Source: Clostridiales bacterium (lineage in GTDB: Bacteria > Bacillota > Clostridia > Peptostreptococcales > NVVX01). From it: a stretch of 9,319 nucleotides of DNA. A program made the translations under genes and the position numbers. The notes beneath the pieces are model-generated. The model did no database searches, was not told where the DNA came from, and was given only the letters and a program-made list of their open reading frames with translations. Of the stretch, positions 7,416-9,319 are shown one piece after another; the stretch's first letter is position 1, and each line of letters opens with the position of its first letter. Where the stretch lies: positions 1 to 9,319 of the forward strand of contig JAJOKQ010000155.1 in assembly GCA_021129785.1 (NCBI GenBank), in the 5' to 3' direction.

Positions 7416-8183
7416 ATGAATAATAAAGGAATAAAGGAACATATTGAAGAAAAAATTGTTTACGCGGTTAACTGGCTTAGAGAGCAAGTGTCTCTTGCTG
7501 GTGCACAAGGACTAGTTGTTGGCGTATCTGGAGGCATTGATTCTGCTGTAGTAGCAAATTTAATTAAGAGAGCTTATCCAAATAACTCGCTAGGAGTTAT
7601 ACTGCCTATTAAAAGTAGTGAAGCTGATAAAACAGACGGGTTAGCAGTTGTTAGCAAAGCTGATTTGAAATCTATTGTAATTAACTTAGATGACGAACAC
7701 AAAGCTATTTATGAAAAAACAATTTGTGAATTAATAGATTTAAAACTGTATAACGAAGAAAGAAAACGTATAACCGATGCAAATTTACGAGCAAGACTTA
7801 GAATGAGCACTATTTATGCTGTTGCAAATCAATTGAATTATCTTGTAGTTGGAACAGATAATGCTGCAGAGTTATATACAGGTTATTTTACAAAATATGG
7901 AGATGGAGGTGTGGATTTATTGCCTATCGCTACGTTAAAAAAACATGAAGTGAATGATTGGGCGAAACATCTGGGTGTGCCAAATGAGATTATTGAGAGA
8001 AAACCTTCAGCGGGATTATGGGAAGGACAAACAGATGAAAAAGAGATGGGGACAACATATAGTTACATTGATGCATTACTAGAGGGTAAACATATACCTT
8101 GTGATCACAGAGATATAATTGAAAGGCTACACAAAAACTCTAGACACAAAAGAATTATGCCGCCATACCCTACATTCTACTAG
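7416..8183 (+). CDS. nadE: NAD+ synthetase, ammonia-dependent
   Basis: NadE catalyses the last step of NAD biosynthesis: deamido-NAD plus ATP and ammonia gives NAD, AMP and pyrophosphate. From 7416 it is 255 residues, the size of the stand-alone ammonia-dependent form, and it has no glutaminase domain. VVGVSGGIDSA contains the PP-loop (SGGIDS, 38-43). Further family motifs are NLRARLRMSTIYAVAN (123-138), VVGTDNAAE (144-152), TGYFTKYGDGGVDLLPI (155-171) and KPSAGLWEGQTDE (196-208). The C-terminal HKR (244-246) is also typical. An in-frame ATG at 7395 has no ribosome binding site, whereas 7416 has GAAAGTGAT (7401-7409) six bases upstream, a 7/9 match to GGAGGTGAT, so I start there. It follows the CoA-binding gene by 34 bases and overlaps the ribosome binding site of yebC. 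Confidence 0.96.
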   Translation: MNNKGIKEHIEEKIVYAVNWLREQVSLAGAQGLVVGVSGGIDSAVVANLIKRAYPNNSLGVILPIKSSEADKTDGLAVVSKADLKSIVINLDDEHKAIYEKTICELIDLKLYNEERKRITDANLRARLRMSTIYAVANQLNYLVVGTDNAAELYTGYFTKYGDGGVDLLPIATLKKHEVNDWAKHLGVPNEIIERKPSAGLWEGQTDEKEMGTTYSYIDALLEGKHIPCDHRDIIERLHKNSRHKRIMPPYPTFY

Positions 8184-8194
8184 GAGAGATAATA

Positions 8195-8908
8195 ATGGGA
8201 AGAATAGGTAACATAAAAGAGAGAAAAGCAAAACAAGACTCAAAAAGAGCACAAATATATACCAAACTAGCTAGATTGATTACTGTTGCAGCAAGAGAAG
8301 GTGGAACAGATCTTGAGTACAATGCAAGCCTTAAAAATGCAGTAGATAAAGCAAGAGCGCAGAATATGCCAAGAGACAATATTGCAAGAGCAATAAACAA
8401 AGGGTGCGGAGAACATGAAGATAGCCAGTATGAGAGGCTAACTTATGAAGGATATGGGCCAAGTGGAGTAGCTGTAATTGTTGACATATTAACGGATAAC
8501 AGAAATAGAACAGCCGGCGAAGTAAGGCATGCATTTGACAAAAATGGCGGTAATTTAGGAACATCAGGTTGTGTTTCATTTATGTTTGAAAAAAAAGGCG
8601 AATTAATAATTGAAAAAAGCGAAGATATAGATGAAGAAAACTTAATGATAGCGGCAATAGATGCAGGTGCAGAAGATTTTGTTGTGAATGAAGACGAATA
8701 TCAAGTAATCACAAAATCTAGTGATTTTGAGAAAGTAAAAACTATTCTGGGTAAAGAAAATTATTCTTTTGTTAATTGTGATGTAGTTTACATACCTCAA
8801 ACATTAGCTGAAATAGACGAATCGAGTGCAAAAAAAATGGTGAAATTAATAGAGATGTTAGAAGACAACGACGATGTACAAGATATTCATCACAATTGGA
8901 GCAAGTAA
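8195..8908 (+). CDS. YebC/PmpR (TACO1) family protein
   Basis: This is a cytoplasmic protein of 237 residues, the usual family length. Older literature calls these DNA-binding transcriptional regulators. More recent work on bacterial YebC and mitochondrial TACO1 supports a role in translation through proline-rich stretches. The N-terminus MGRIGNIKERKAKQD replaces the common MAGHSKWxNIxxRK; I recall this variant from Lachnospiraceae. Conserved parts are IYTKLARLI (21-29), NMPRDNIARAI (57-67), YEGYGPSGVAVIV (83-95), NRNRTAGEVRHAF (101-113) and GNLGTSGCVSFMF (118-130). AGGAGAGA (8182-8189) overlaps the nadE stop (8181-8183), so the two genes are probably translated from one message. A terminator follows. 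Which YebC subgroup this belongs to cannot be decided by eye. Confidence 0.95.
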   Translation: MGRIGNIKERKAKQDSKRAQIYTKLARLITVAAREGGTDLEYNASLKNAVDKARAQNMPRDNIARAINKGCGEHEDSQYERLTYEGYGPSGVAVIVDILTDNRNRTAGEVRHAFDKNGGNLGTSGCVSFMFEKKGELIIEKSEDIDEENLMIAAIDAGAEDFVVNEDEYQVITKSSDFEKVKTILGKENYSFVNCDVVYIPQTLAEIDESSAKKMVKLIEMLEDNDDVQDIHHNWSK

Positions 8909-8917
8909 ATTTTAGCC

Positions 8918-8969
8918 ATATTTAAACCTCTCTCTCGCGATAGAGGTTTAAATATTATCGCATCTTTTT
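8918..8969 (+). terminator. Intrinsic terminator after the yebC-family gene
   Basis: ATATTTAAACCTCT (8918-8931) pairs perfectly over 14 bases with AGAGGTTTAAATAT (8942-8955). The 10-base loop includes TCGCGA. A T-rich stretch ending in TCTTTTT (8963-8969) follows after about seven bases. It begins nine bases after the yebC-family stop codon. The delayed T run makes it less than ideal, but position and stem strength are good. Confidence 0.75.
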
Positions 8970-9006
8970 GAATTGTTCTAAAAAAGTAATCTTATTTACT
9001 TAACTA

Positions 9007-9022
9007 AGTAATATATATTACT
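9007..9022. repeat. 16-bp palindrome within a cluster of AGTAAT/ATTACT motifs
   Basis: AGTAATATATATTACT is a perfect inverted repeat. AGTAAT also occurs at 8985-8990 and 9029-9034, and ATTTACT at 8994-9000. The cluster lies between the yebC terminator and the last gene start. It could be an operator, but the sequence is so AT-rich that it may be composition alone. No convincing -35/-10 pair is seen here. Confidence 0.35.
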
Positions 9023-9043
9023 ACTAAGAGTAATTTAGAGGCT

Positions 9044-9319
9044 ATGAATGTGAAGAGAGTACGTGCTATACGCAAAAAAAAAATCATGTCAGAAAAAACA
9101 ACATGTCTATTATATTTTTGTTATACTTATGACATCTGTAGCAATTTTTGCAGTATTAAAGATTACAGAAGAATGGGTAACCCCTGTTCTTGATAATACT
9201 ATGGATCAAGATGAAGATATACAAGATTGGAAATTCAAGAGGCAAAGAGTGAATCAACCAAGTCAAGTGACACCTATGAAGAGAGCGCGACTATCGGAGC
9301 TGAAGAAATCGAAACAAAA
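9044..9319 (+). pseudogene. Start of a single-pass membrane protein gene with two apparent frameshifts (3' end outside window)
   Basis: ATG 9044 (or GTG 9050, with AGAGG at 9037-9041 eight bases upstream) reads a basic start, MNVKRVRAIRKKK, into a run of ten A (9074-9083). After that this frame turns Cys/Tyr-rich and stops at 9191-9193. Dropping one A moves into the frame that encodes HVYYIFVILMTSVAIFAVLK (9102-9161), a clear transmembrane helix, then ITEEWVTPVLDNTMDQDEDIQD. From about 9215-9230 the original frame again looks coding, with EIQEAKSESTKSSDTYEESA, a Glu/Ser-rich spacer with purine-first codons. A basic-helix-acidic-linker layout is thus spread over two frames, implying one extra base at the A run and one missing base near 9215-9230. 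It may be a pseudogene, a sequence error, or slippage. An unshifted start at GTG 9063 is possible. I do not recognise the family. Confidence 0.5.

Noticed and set aside
1..9319. A new defence, toxin-antitoxin, CRISPR or mobile system
   Set aside because: All complete genes belong to known housekeeping or widespread families. No arrays, transposase, integrase, terminal repeats or attachment sites are visible.

Overview
The window is AT-rich DNA from a low-GC Gram-positive bacterium, most likely an anaerobic Clostridia member and perhaps Lachnospirales. The evidence is consensus GGAGG-type ribosome binding sites, extended -10 promoters, a piece of the sporulation gene yunB, a type 2 (KMSKS) tyrosyl-tRNA synthetase, and a YebC protein that starts MGRIGNIK as I recall from Lachnospiraceae. 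The lineage is an inference; nothing here fixes a species.

Layout. At the left edge is the end of a small YvlD-like four-helix membrane protein (+). It converges on a large class A penicillin-binding protein (-), and the two share one strong bidirectional terminator. A divergent promoter region of about 270 bases follows. From there everything runs on the + strand: tyrS, an N-terminally shortened yunB, hflX, a promoter, a Nudix-fold protein with a broken Nudix box, a 13-bp hairpin, a small CoA-binding Rossmann protein, nadE and a yebC-family gene. A terminator closes that group. The last 276 bases hold the start of a single-pass membrane protein whose reading frame appears broken twice.

The genes are mainly housekeeping. 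PBP1A builds peptidoglycan. TyrS, HflX and YebC serve translation (tRNA charging, ribosome rescue, and regulation or translation-factor activity). NadE makes NAD, and the Nudix-like and CoA-binding proteins beside it suggest nucleotide-cofactor binding, though no shared pathway is proven. nadE and yebC are tightly packed, with the yebC ribosome binding site overlapping the nadE stop codon.

I see no CRISPR array, insertion sequence, tRNA, rRNA, riboswitch or defence/toxin system, and no convincing new multi-gene system. The points worth a second look are the anchorless YunB, the altered Nudix box next to NAD synthesis, the frame-disrupted gene with an A10 tract at the right end, and the hairpin just upstream of the CoA-binding gene.
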